This document shows positions 49,880 to 60,746 of a stretch of 64,000 nt of DNA, piece after piece. The translations under genes and the position numbers were made by a program. The stretch is from Pempheris klunzingeri (taxonomy: Eukaryota; Chordata; Actinopteri; Acropomatiformes; Pempheridae), in contig NC_092020.1 of the NCBI RefSeq assembly GCF_042242105.1, forward strand, positions 3,275,001 through 3,339,000, written 5' to 3'. The notes beneath the pieces are model-generated. The model did no database searches and was not told where the DNA came from. It worked only from the letters and a program-made list of their open reading frames with translations. Position 1 is the first letter of the stretch. Every line of letters starts with the position of its first letter.

Positions 49880-50006
49880 TCACCATCAATCAGCAGCAGA
49901 GACGCACGGACAGATGTGGGGCTCGATCCGCGCTCACATCTGCGATGTTTGACCCAAATCTGACAGGGAGCTGTGGAGAGACTTCAGTCTGACATGGACT
50001 GCTGAG
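49880..50006 (+). other. gprin1: gprin1 predicted noncoding exon 1 (5' UTR)
   Basis: A good donor, GCTGAG|GTATGT, ends the exon at 50,006. The next acceptor (CTCGCAG, ending at 50,414) lies 25 bp before the gprin1 ATG. The left boundary is uncertain. Confidence 0.45.
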
Positions 50007-50439
50007 GTATGTCTGCTCCTACTATTTCTCTCTCTGTTTGTTGACTCTGGATTTCTGTGCATGGCCGTTTTTTTTTTTATGTGATGCATTGAAACAGAAC
50101 TTGGACATGAACTATGTGGATGTGATTTTAGGATAGAAAGGCTCAATTTGAGATGGGATCAAATATTCTTTAAAGATGCAGTTTCTTAAGCATGTGTTTC
50201 ACACTCAGAATGATCCCAGATTACAGTATGATGATACTGAACAAGCCCGTGAATCATTTCCATCAAATAGTTACTATGATGTAACTTGTCAGTGTTTGGA
50301 TCCTCGACATCGATGTGACAGAATATTTTCCTCCCCTCATGCTGGGGCTTGTTCTTATAGTCACTGATTACAAATTGCACAAACAGTGTGTCAGTGCTGT
50401 GTTGTGCCTCGCAGGTGCTTCGTTTAACGCAGAGACAAA

Positions 50440-52084
50440 ATGGGGAGCCTGAAGGACGACATGAGAGGTCTCAGGGAAGACCACAAGCCTTGCGAGAAGA
50501 CGGATGATGGAGAGCGTCCAGGCGGCTCAGCTGGCAGCCCGCAGCCCGAGGGAGCTCAGACAAACACGAGTCAGGAGTCAACAAGTCAGGAGGACCATCA
50601 GCCAAACGCTCACGTGAATGACGACGGGCCAGCATCCAAAGATCAAGTGGTGTCAGGAGGGCTCGGTGGCTCTGGAGAGTCTAAAGAGGAGAAGGACTCA
50701 GCACAGACTGCCGCCATCCCTCTGATACAGCAGTCTGAAGCCGGTGAGACAGACACACATAACGACACCACAGTCTCCAGTAAGCTCCAGGGCGATGGAG
50801 GTGGAGGTGGAGGTGGAGCAACGTCTGAGGTTGAAAGCATGGGTCATGAGGGAGAAAAAGAGGCAGCAAGTGGGAATATCTCCGTGCCTGTGCCATCAAC
50901 TCCGGGCCCCTCCGACCCACGCTCCCCAGCCCCTGTTGGCCAGCACCACATGCGCACGCAGGTGAGCCTGGAGGTGGTCCAGTGCCGCTCCGCAGCCACC
51001 AGCCCCATGACGCCTCCGGAGGGCGCACACTCCTTCATCTTCCCGAGCTCCATTGGGAGATCCGTGGGCGCCGACACTAAGGATGCTGAGCTACAGGTGG
51101 GTCGGCGTGTGGAGTTGTGCTCCGTTGCCACGTCCCCCATGACCCCAAAAACGCCCTCCACCTCAGCTTTCCCGGAGCTGGTCGGGAGAGAGACGGTGCA
51201 GAGGGAGGAGAGAGTGCCAGGGGGTGAGGGGCAGAGGGAGAGTGGTGAACAGGAGAGTCTCCCGGGAAGGAAAAGTCCAGCAGAGGTTCAGTCACAGATG
51301 ACTGGAGTTTTGAAATTCAACACACCAAAGGAGCTGAGTGAAGGCTTCAGCTCAAATGCATCTCCAGAGAGCTGCTCCGCTGCTGCTGCTGCTGAGGATG
51401 GAGGTTCACAAGTAACTCTGGAGGATCGTAAGCAGCTGAGGATGGGAAGTATGGATCAAGACATCACAATCCTGGTGACCCACCATGGCAACAATGAGGA
51501 GGAGGAAGAGGAGTCGTCTTTTCATCCCATCGAGCCAGAGATGGTCAAAATAGACGAACACGAGGAGCTCAGAGAAAACAGCAGTGATGTTCAGGACGCA
51601 AACACCCCCGAAGACCCCTCTGTGTCTGCCATTGATGGAGCAAAAGCAGATGTCAAATGTGAAAACAAAGGTGCATGTGAAGAGGTCTCTGTGGCAAAGC
51701 CGACTGTCCCCGAATCTCCAGCCCCCTTCGGCTGCCACAACATCCGCACCCAGGTAAGCCTGGAGGTGGTGCAGTGTCAGTCTGTGGCCACCAGCCCCAT
51801 GACCCCTCCTGAGGGAGAGCAGGCCTTCTACTTCCCCAGCACCCTCGGGACGTGTGTGGGTGTGGCTGCAGAGACTAAAGACGCTGAGATGCAGGTCGGT
51901 CAGCAGGTGGAGTTTCGCTCCGTCGCTACAGCACCCATGACCCCCAGAACACCCACCATCCCAGCCTTTCCTGAGGTCAGGAGGGAAGCAAGCATAGAGG
52001 GGAAGATAGTGGAGGAGGAGGAAGAGGAGGAGGAGGAGGAGGTGGAGGATACAAAAGAGCAGGTGGTGGAGGACAAAGAGGAAA

Positions 52085-52115
<31 letters not shown>

Positions 52116-52563
52116 GGAGGAGGAGGAGGAGGAGGAGGAGGCAGCTGACAAGCAAAAGGTGGCTGATGAGGACGCAAAGGAGGCAAGAAATTGTAAGGAG
52201 AAATGTGAGGAGCCGGTGCAGGAGGTGAGCTGGGACGAAAAGGGGATGACATGGGAGGTGTACGGGGCGGTGGTGGAGGTGACCGTGCTGGGCTCAGCCA
52301 TCCAGAAACACCTGGAGAAACAGGTGAAGAAGCAGAAGAGGCAGCCCTCCATGCCTCCCCCTCCGCCGCTCAACCCCTCAGCCATGCCCCTCTCCTCAGA
52401 GTCAGCCCAGGAGGGTCCGGGCGTAGGTTCGGGTAAGGCCCGGGCGGGGAAGAGGGGAGAGCGGGATGGGGAGGTGTCCCGCCGCAGAAGAAACCCTTTC
52501 CGTCTGATGATGGAGAACATGCAGCAGCCACACTGCTGCTCCAGAGCTCACACCACTGAGTGA
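50440..52563 (+). CDS. gprin1: G protein-regulated inducer of neurite outgrowth 1
   Basis: One uninterrupted coding exon of 707 residues. GPRIN1 binds activated G-alpha o/i/z subunits and promotes neurite growth at the membrane. The C-terminal GPRIN domain is clear: [36 protein letters not shown] (about 593-630), a proline-rich stretch, then [20 protein letters not shown]. Cysteines 699-700 fit a palmitoylation site. The rest is acidic and disordered. Residues 162-251 and 426-516 are two copies of one module. A run of 17 Glu occupies 551-567. Human GPRIN1 is about 1,000 residues. ATG lies 25 bp after an acceptor, so the 5' UTR is spliced. Position next to sncb and tail to tail with cdhr2 supports GPRIN1 over GPRIN2/3. 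Confidence 0.93.
50923..51192 (+). repeat. gprin1: gprin1 internal module, copy 1
   Basis: Encodes residues 162-251: [54 protein letters not shown] and AFPELVGRE in this order. Confidence 0.9.
51715..51987 (+). repeat. gprin1: gprin1 internal module, copy 2
   Basis: Encodes residues 426-516 with the same landmarks in the same order: [54 protein letters not shown] and AFPEVRRE. Confidence 0.9.
52090..52140 (+). repeat. gprin1: Coding (GAG)17 repeat in gprin1
   Basis: 17 consecutive pure GAG codons encode a Glu run (residues 551-567), preceded by a shorter Glu cluster at about 523-534. The antisense frames produce spurious poly-Leu, poly-Ser and poly-Pro open frames. Confidence 0.95.
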
Positions 52564-53840
52564 CACAAGAGTAAACAAAACAGCTGGTCGGAGGATAAAA
52601 CCTGAGCTCGGATCACTGATTCACACATTGTCTTTGAACGTGTGAGCAGCAAATCAGCCGCTCACGTGAGACAGAAAAAGCACAAAAGCATTTGATAGAT
52701 GACTTCTATCAAGGAGCATCGATCACTGAGAATCAGCCATACAAGATGAGGGTTATTTTTTGTTGTCATTTTTTTTCTTGGAGTTCCCTGTCTCCATCTT
52801 TGGAAAAATGAGGGTTATATATCAGTGCCGTTGTTAGCTCATCTCCTTTAATGTTCCTCACGCAGACCATTCACTTGTCCACTGAGTCATTTTAGCTGTG
52901 GAGGCTTTTTTAAACGCACCTCAGACAATGTGAAGCCTTGGCAATCCTCCTCCTGGCTGCTCGCAGGCTGAGCGTAGGTCCGCCTGGCAGAGTGATGACG
53001 GCAGACAGCTTCTGAATGTGGTTTATCACCTGGAGGCCATTTTGTTTCGAATGTTTGGAAACTAAAATTGACCTAAACGTTGCCTTGGTCTGCGTGTGAG
53101 AGGAGCCCCACCATTAGTGCAGGCTTTTGTATGTCTTATATTCTGCTTTTAGACTTGGCACAACATTTTAACTTGTTTTTATGGTGAAAAGTATAAAAAT
53201 GTACTAATAATGAGCACAATCAAGATCAATCGAGGAAAATGATGACTCCTGACATGAGGGTATTTTTAGTCACCTACTTACTGTATTTTAATGCCATTGT
53301 TAGTGATTCAGTTGTAAATGATGTGATGACGCTTATTTTCAATGTGTTTTGATTCAAAAGTTGCCGCAGTGTCAGTGATGTCGTGTGTTCATACATTAAC
53401 TTAATGAAAGTGGGATCAAATCCACATTTGGAGAAATTGATTTTATTCACAGATTGCCCTTGTGATACATTCATTTAGATGTCAGTAAACAGTGTAATGT
53501 TTTCGATCTGCTGCTTGTAGGAAGTCATCATGACACACTGCATGACGTTTTATTTTAGCAACAAGTATCTCAAATGCAAAGCAAACTCACTGACTAAATT
53601 ACACACACGTAAGGTTAAACCTTTGCGCTGGCGTATGGTCATAAATACGGATACACATTGACATTATGCAATATTTTCCTCTTTCCTTTTTTTTGGATTT
53701 TATTTTGTAGCATTAGCTGCAACAAAAATTAGCATTGTGTGTTGACATAACTTATAATACAGTTTATTTCAAAGCGAACCAAAACATTTTTAAATCGTCG
53801 CTTACTATATTAACAAAAATAAAGTGATTCACATGTGCAA
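52564..53840 (+). other. gprin1: gprin1 3' UTR
   Basis: AT-rich sequence after the stop; AATAAA at 53,818-53,823 is the best poly(A) signal. No other gene recognised in it. Confidence 0.55.
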
Positions 53841-53883
53841 CAAACTATTGTTTTGTTTGCTTTACCCACTGCTTTTGTCCATT

Positions 53884-53889
53884 TTTATT
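53884..53889 (-). promoter_or_regulatory. cdhr2: Possible cdhr2 poly(A) signal
   Basis: AATAAA on the minus strand, about 420 bp after the cdhr2 stop and only about 60 bp from the gprin1 signal on the other strand. Tentative. Confidence 0.35.
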
Positions 53890-53929
53890 ATTTGTCCAGA
53901 CGAGGATTATGTAAAGACCCTTTTAAAGG

Positions 53930-54058
53930 AAGGTTTGGGAAATACACATGCTGAGATTTAGCTCTTCTCTAAATGTAAAGCCAGCAGCCAATTAGCGTAC
54001 TTTAGCAATAAGACCGAAGAAACAGGGGGAGACAGGCTCTGTCCTAAAGTGTCAAACT
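53930..54058 (+). repeat. Decayed teleost dispersed repeat
   Basis: GCCAGCAGCCAATTAGCGTA, then AGCAATAAGACCGAAGAAACAGGGGGA and CAGGCTCTGTCC follow the order of a common fish interspersed repeat. It sits between the convergent ends of gprin1 and cdhr2. Confidence 0.6.
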
Positions 54059-54307
54059 ATTCTTTTACTACGTAAACAAAACACTTATCATATATCATAT
54101 ATTGTTATTATGTTATATCACTTTAGATGCCATGAATTTTGCGTGTAATATCAGTTATACATTACTATTGGTCAGAGCAGAAGGCTGTTTAAAGACCTTC
54201 AGGGACAATACCATCAATACTTTTCACTGGCAGTTTTGGTCAGCCTGATTACAGAGATGCAACGTACAGTCAGTCCGTCTGAGGCCTCTGGTCAGTGTCT
54301 CTCCCTT

Positions 54308-54493
54308 TCACAGGTCTGTAGTGCTGAATGCAGGGTTATCAAAACCCACATGATGATTGTTGGGGCCTTTCTTCTGGCCCCGCTGGGCCAGCGCTGCACC
54401 CAGAGGCTCAATGTACTCTGGTGGCCCGTCGTCCTCCTCCTCCTCCTCTTCTTCTCGGATCATCTGCTGATGAGGGTTTGAAATTAGACCGTA
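54308..54493 (-). CDS. cdhr2: cdhr2 last exon
   Basis: YGLISNPHQQMIREEEEEEE, PPEYIEPLG, then HHVGFDNPAFSTTDL and a TGA stop. The last residues form a class I PDZ ligand. Confidence 0.92.
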   Translation of the reverse strand, partial: YGLISNPHQQMIREEEEEEEDDGPPEYIEPLGAALAQRGQKKGPNNHHVGFDNPAFSTTDL

Positions 54494-57111
54494 CTCTAAT
54501 GAGTGCAAATGAAGATGGACTTTGAAATGTAAACTCACCATTCCAAGTTTTGAATCCTTTTCAGGAATGCTCATGTCATCACTGTAGTCCAGGGAGTTGA
54601 GGCTTTAGTGGAGACAGAAAAGCAAAAGGGGCAATTGATATCTTCACAAACACATTTCACAAATTAGTGTTCAGGTTTTTTATGTAAATAAAGGTCGCAC
54701 ACCAACGCCGGGAGCCAAAAGCCAGTGCTCCATCATAACCTGCTGCAGTGAGCACACTGGGACAAAATGTTTGCCTGGAAACAGTCACAGCCTGTTACCC
54801 AGCACTGCCACAGAGTGGAGAGCGAGGTCGTGTGTCACTGCAAGCCACCGCCTCGTCAGCCTGCGGTGATCGAGATAATAACTGCCATCAACAGATGGAC
54901 AAGACGCTCACAGAGAGCTTTTCTTTACCTGACTTTGTCCACGTCTGAGCTCTCCTCGCCCAGGGCCATGGCGGAGTCGATGTTGAGGTTAAGGACGGGA
55001 TTAGCCCTGTTAGCGAATGACGGCAAGCACGTAGAGACAAAGACAGTCAGAGATGTGGTGGTGATGGTGATGATTTATTCATTCATTTGCCCTGCTGTCT
55101 GCTCACCCCTCCACGGTGTACTTGTTGGTTCCAGGAACCACAGGACCACTTTTCTGCTTGTCAGAAGTCACCATGGATGCAGAGTTCATAGCTTTTGCTG
55201 CCCTCAGCTTCCTCCTGTAGCTGTAGTGTGAAATGAGTCGATGAGTAGACACACACAGTAACTCTTACAGATCAATGCTCCTTTACTGCAATAAACTGTT
55301 TGGTTGATAGTTAATTGTCCTGTCCAATCGTGTCCCTAACTTTATTAAAATCCCTCTTCTTACTTTCTGCGAGTGCACATCAGGGAAGTGATGAGGACAG
55401 TCAGCACGATGACGAGGCCTCCAACAATCCCCATCAGGATGTACTTCATAGGGTCTATGTCTGGTTCGATCGCAGGAGTCTTCCCCTGAAACACAAGTAA
55501 GAAGTCTGTCTTCAGTATATCGATCTCTGTGGTTTCATTACAAGGTTTCATTCACACTACATAGTGTAATATATAGATCCGGCACATTATGCGAGTATTA
55601 TCTATAAATTACACTGAAATGTAAGAAACAACAAAAACATATACTATAGTAATATAAGAATTTGTTGTATCTTTAGCTGTTTTATGAGCATTTTGATTAT
55701 TTATTCTGCAATAAACTCATCTGTCATTAAACATAGACTTTTTGTAAATTAAAATTATAGTAATGATTGATGGAAAACCCTGAAATCCATCCCCCTGGCT
55801 GCATCTTTGTTCCTGATTAACAGTCCGTTTAGCTAAACAGATCCCAGAGCCAAATTAAAGTACAATTATCATTGTAATCTTAATTTTAGTGTTCTTGGGC
55901 AGTTAATATGACTAGGCAGCAAAGTCTAATGACATTGTCATTACTGTAGCTTCTAATGAGTCTCAATATGTTGCAGTTTTGCCTAATATGTTTGTCATCA
56001 ACAGATTTCCCTCCTTTTGTGTCCTGCAGCAAATGGTCAGGCTTCTTCAGTGATTTTTTTACGTATGACAGTTTCTCCTCAGAGTTGTAATTTAGACACA
56101 ATAAGACCAAAAAAGCCCTGTGGCAATTTTAATACTACTGTAGAAGAAAATCTCTCCCAGCACAGTGGAAAATGCTGCATCAACAGCAGTGGGAGAAGAA
56201 ATGATGGAAAACTATGGGGCATGTGAAGCTGCTGTAATGAGTCTGATGATGTAACCTGAAGAAAGTCTAACGTGACATAAAAGAGACTCTTTCAGAGAGT
56301 AAAGCTTAAGCTCTAAAACTGCTCGTACTTACAATGTTCTTGAGGCCAAGCTGCGTCAGTGCAAGATAATGTTCAGGATCAGAGAGCATTGCGTCCACTT
56401 CATTTGAGGTAAGAGCCGTCCCATTGGTGTAGACAAAATATGCCACTACGATAGTGCTACTCTGGTCCCTGAGAGGACAATAGAACTCACTTACACACTC
56501 AGAATAATGAACATTTCAGTTGTTTTCAATCTAAAATCAAAATCTTTATCTGTTGCTGTCTACACTTATCAGCAAATCATTTATTATCAACAGCATGATT
56601 GTTTACAGGCACACTAGCACCACCTAGTGGACAAAAGTCTGTGCATGCAAGTGAAAAGCAGAAGATTATTTAGAGGAGTTCCTAAATGATCTTCAGCCAG
56701 TGAGCCAGCCGGTAATTTTATTATCACTATTTGTATTCACTGTGTGTGCTATTCATTTTGATGTATGATGTGGGGCGATGAGAAAGGGAACTTGCCTGGT
56801 TTCTGTAGCACCCCCGATTGAAGCAATTTCAACAGCAGCCTTGGTGGCAGCAGTAAGTGCCCTGGAAGTGTAGGCATCAGAGAAGATATCAAATCCCAGA
56901 TGAAAAACAGGGCAGGTTTAAATGTTGACTAAACACAAAAATATAAAAATTGAAGCGCTACTAAAACACAGCGCTGCACGTACTTGATGATGTTATCGAG
57001 ATTTTTTTCAACTTCAGCTTTGGAAGATGTGAATTCAAGTTCAACCTTAAATGATTCATCAACTATGAAAATCTGCAAATAAAAAGAGCCGAAGTATTAA
57101 CAGGGGCTGAA

Positions 57112-57145
<34 letters not shown>

Positions 57146-60100
57146 ACACTGACAGGATTGTGCTTCACTACAGGTCAGGTCAGTCATTTACCTCCAGTAC
57201 GGTGCTGCTGGAGAGGTCGCCGGTGTCAGTTGCAGTTACTCTTACCAAATACTTCCCCTTCAGTTTCATATCAAGAACCTCTGTGGTTCTGTGGAAAGAG
57301 GTGAAAGTCATGAGTGCAGCCATAAACAGATTGTGAGGCCCCTGGGCACAGACATGTGTCAGTCCACCCCAATCCACCCTCCTAAACAGGACCAGGGCAC
57401 CCAGACAGAGAGGGTGAGACATTTTGTCTCTTTTGTGTTGGTTTTGTGTCTCCTTGAAGTCATTTTGTGAGTCCCTTGCATCTCTTTATGGTTGTGTTAC
57501 ATCTCTTTGTAGTTCACAAAGCTCTTTTCAGCTGTTTTGCATCTTCTTGTGGTCATTTTACATCTCTTTGTAGTTGTTGGATTGACTTTGCCAGTAAGAC
57601 ATATTACAGTAACAGTCACCTCAAGCAGAGGCTCTGGTCCAGGGAGCCCCCCCTATCGATCCCCCTGGGCCTGTGCCCGGTAGGCTCGTTCAAAAATCCA
57701 CCCATGAGTGCAGCAGCTGTGGGGAATTTTAATACTACTTTTAATCACTACTTATAAAAAGGCCAAATATATAATACTGTGTGCCTTAAACTTGTACTAA
57801 CAACACTGTATGTAAAACTAATTACCGAACACTGGATTTGAATTAGCAATAATAACTGTATGACACACCTTAAAACACCTTAAATGAGAGAAGTTGCCTG
57901 TCCTTCATCGAAAAAAACGAACACGCGACACAGCAAACACCAAAGTGTCGTGTTGCGCGAACAAAAAAACACATGTTTAGGGCACAATGAGATCTGGCAG
58001 CATGATGCTGATGGATGACTTTGTACTCACTGAATAATTCCAACATAAATGTCCTTCTGCTGTGTGGTGACAGCCTCAAACAGTACCCTCCAGTTCTCTG
58101 TATGATTGTTGGTGTCTTCAAAGTGGACCGTTACAACTTTAAACTTAATCTCACTGTTTACTCCGGTGTCACGGTCTGTAGCCTGAGAACAGCAAGAGAT
58201 ACAAGAGAGAAGGTCTACAAATCATGTCACGAATGAGCTAAAATCATGTCAGTTATTTGTTTTTTATTTGTACTCACAGTGACTCCTGCAACTGATGTCC
58301 CCTTACTCGCACTTTCAGACACCACAACTAAAAACCAAAGAGAGAAATCAGTGTTAATCTTTATACTGTTGACAAAACAGGAAATCTTTACTGAACAAAA
58401 TATTATTTAAGTTAAATGTGAAAACACAGCCTTTGGTCTAACTGGTCATAAACGTAGGTCATGAGTAGACAGGCTTCAGCTCAAGGGATCACAAGCCAAT
58501 AAAATGCCTTTTTAGAAACATTTTGCTTACAGTCATACAATCTCAGATATAAACTCACCAAATACAGACTCCGGATCAGAGTGAATGAACTTTGGAGCAT
58601 TGTCGTTGATGTCTTCAATGTCGATCACCATTTCTCCTGAAGTAAAGTGACAGGAGAAGTTTGTGCTTTTACTCATTTCATTTCTTTTCTTTTAAAAGAT
58701 TTTTTTTTACTGTAAATGACCCAGTGCTGACCTGTTGTGACACTGTTGTTCTCTCCTTTCTCTGTGTACTCGTCCACCACCTGAGCCTCTATCACCACCT
58801 GGTCACATTCTTCATAATCCAACGTGGTCTCCGGGTTCAGCCTGACTTCCCCCGTTGGATCCAGGATGAAGCTGCTGCAGGCTGTCAGAGAGCCGTTGCA
58901 TCTGCATTTCATGGACTCCAGCTCGTAGATCAGAGAGTGGTTTCCGTCTTTGTCCTGCCCCATAAAATTCCCAACAGTCCCGTTGATGATGGTGTTCTCC
59001 TTCACTGTCACGGATTCCATCGGCTTGAACTCGGGCCTCTCATCATTCACGTCAATCACCTCCACCTCCACCATCACTTCGGCTTTCTTCTGTTCCAGAT
59101 CTGTTGCTTCCACCCGCAGCTTGAATTGCTTGCGAGTACTCTCATAGTCCAGCTCAATGTCGGGGTCCACGGTGATATTTCCACGATATCCATGCTTGTC
59201 TTTAAAAGTGCGAATGATGAAGCTGCCAAAGCTTCCATCAATGATGCTGAAAGATATGCGGTTAAATTCTGTCGTTTGGTCCAAATCCTCAGCATAAACA
59301 GAGCCCACATATGCACCTGATTGGAGGGGAAAATCAAGTTTTTTTCAATCTTTTTAACTTTAATCCAGCCACAAAGTTATGAACACTTCAAAGTGCTTTG
59401 CAAAGATAAATACTGACCTTTCTCCCCTTCTTTGACCGAGAACTTGTAATGTGACTCTTGAAATTGTGGTGTGTTGTCGTTACTATCCTGGGATGCATCA
59501 AAAGAAGACATTGACAGTTTTCATCCTCACCAGCAGCGGCAGCATCAGTAGCAACACAGCACCAGTATTTTGCTACAAACCACTACAGACTCACCTCTAC
59601 ATTGATGATAACTGTGACTGTGGCGGACAACGGGTCAGCACCCTTGTCAGTGGCAGTTACGTTGAGCTCGATTTTCCCATTCAGCCTCGGGTCCAGGGCC
59701 TCACGATCAATCTCACCTCTGTTTCTTAACACACCCGTGTCGGGGTCGATAGTGAAGTTATCACTGTATGTGCTTGGATCGATTTGATACACTATTTGGC
59801 TGTTTGGCTCATTGGCGTCATCAGCATCAGTAGCCTGTCCAAAAGAGAGACGTTAGAAGATTAAATATTGCAAGTACACCGCATTGTCAAATGTATGTGA
59901 AGAACAACCATATGTGACGTCCTAAACTATGGTCATGCTTTATAGCTTCTACGCTTCCTTGAAGGCTTTCCACAATATTCTGGCGTTAAGTCAGTGTTCC
60001 TGTTTATCCCAAAGATCTGAGGTCAAGTCAAGTTCTTTCACACCAAACTGAGGAAACCATTTCTTTATGGCCCTGTCTTTGTGCATTGTCATGTTGATAG

Positions 60101-60709
60101 ACAGTGCACAAAGTCGATGCAATGCTGTTGTCAGCGTTATAGAGTAAACCGATAGAGCACACATTTAAGGCATCTCTTAATTGGAAATAGGAGTATAAAG
60201 CCCAATTCATGAAAATCACTGCCAGACTGAAAGGAAATGAAAACATGTGGACAAAAGCGTCCATATCCTCCACCCATACAATTGTGAAAATAAATCTTAC
60301 TATTTCTATCTTCTAAAGTTAAGATGCACATATAAAGTATTTCTATTTTTCATTAACATAACAAAACCTGTGAGATTTAGATATTTAGTCATACCAAGAA
60401 TCGAAGAAATCAGAAATCCTGTTAAGAGCAGCATCAACACCGATGAGCTGTAAACATGTACCTCTATTTTGACTTCAAGCTGTCCACCCTCTGGAACAAA
60501 CACCACGTAAGAGTCTCTGTTGATGACTGGAGGCTGGTCGTTGATATCCGTCAAAGTGATCTCCAGCACTGTGGTGCCGGGCTTGCCGTCCGTGTCTCTG
60601 GCCTGCAGAGTCGCTGAATACAGAGATCTGACCTCGCGATCCAATAGAGTTTTGTTTTTCACGTAAACGGTGCCAGTATGTTGCTCCACATCAAAATACA
60701 GGAGTCTGG

Positions 60710-60746
<37 letters not shown>

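Noticed and set aside
51406-52520. Antisense open frames of 206-249 residues inside gprin1
   Set aside because: Poly-Leu, poly-Ser and poly-Pro reading of the GAG repeat on the opposite strand.
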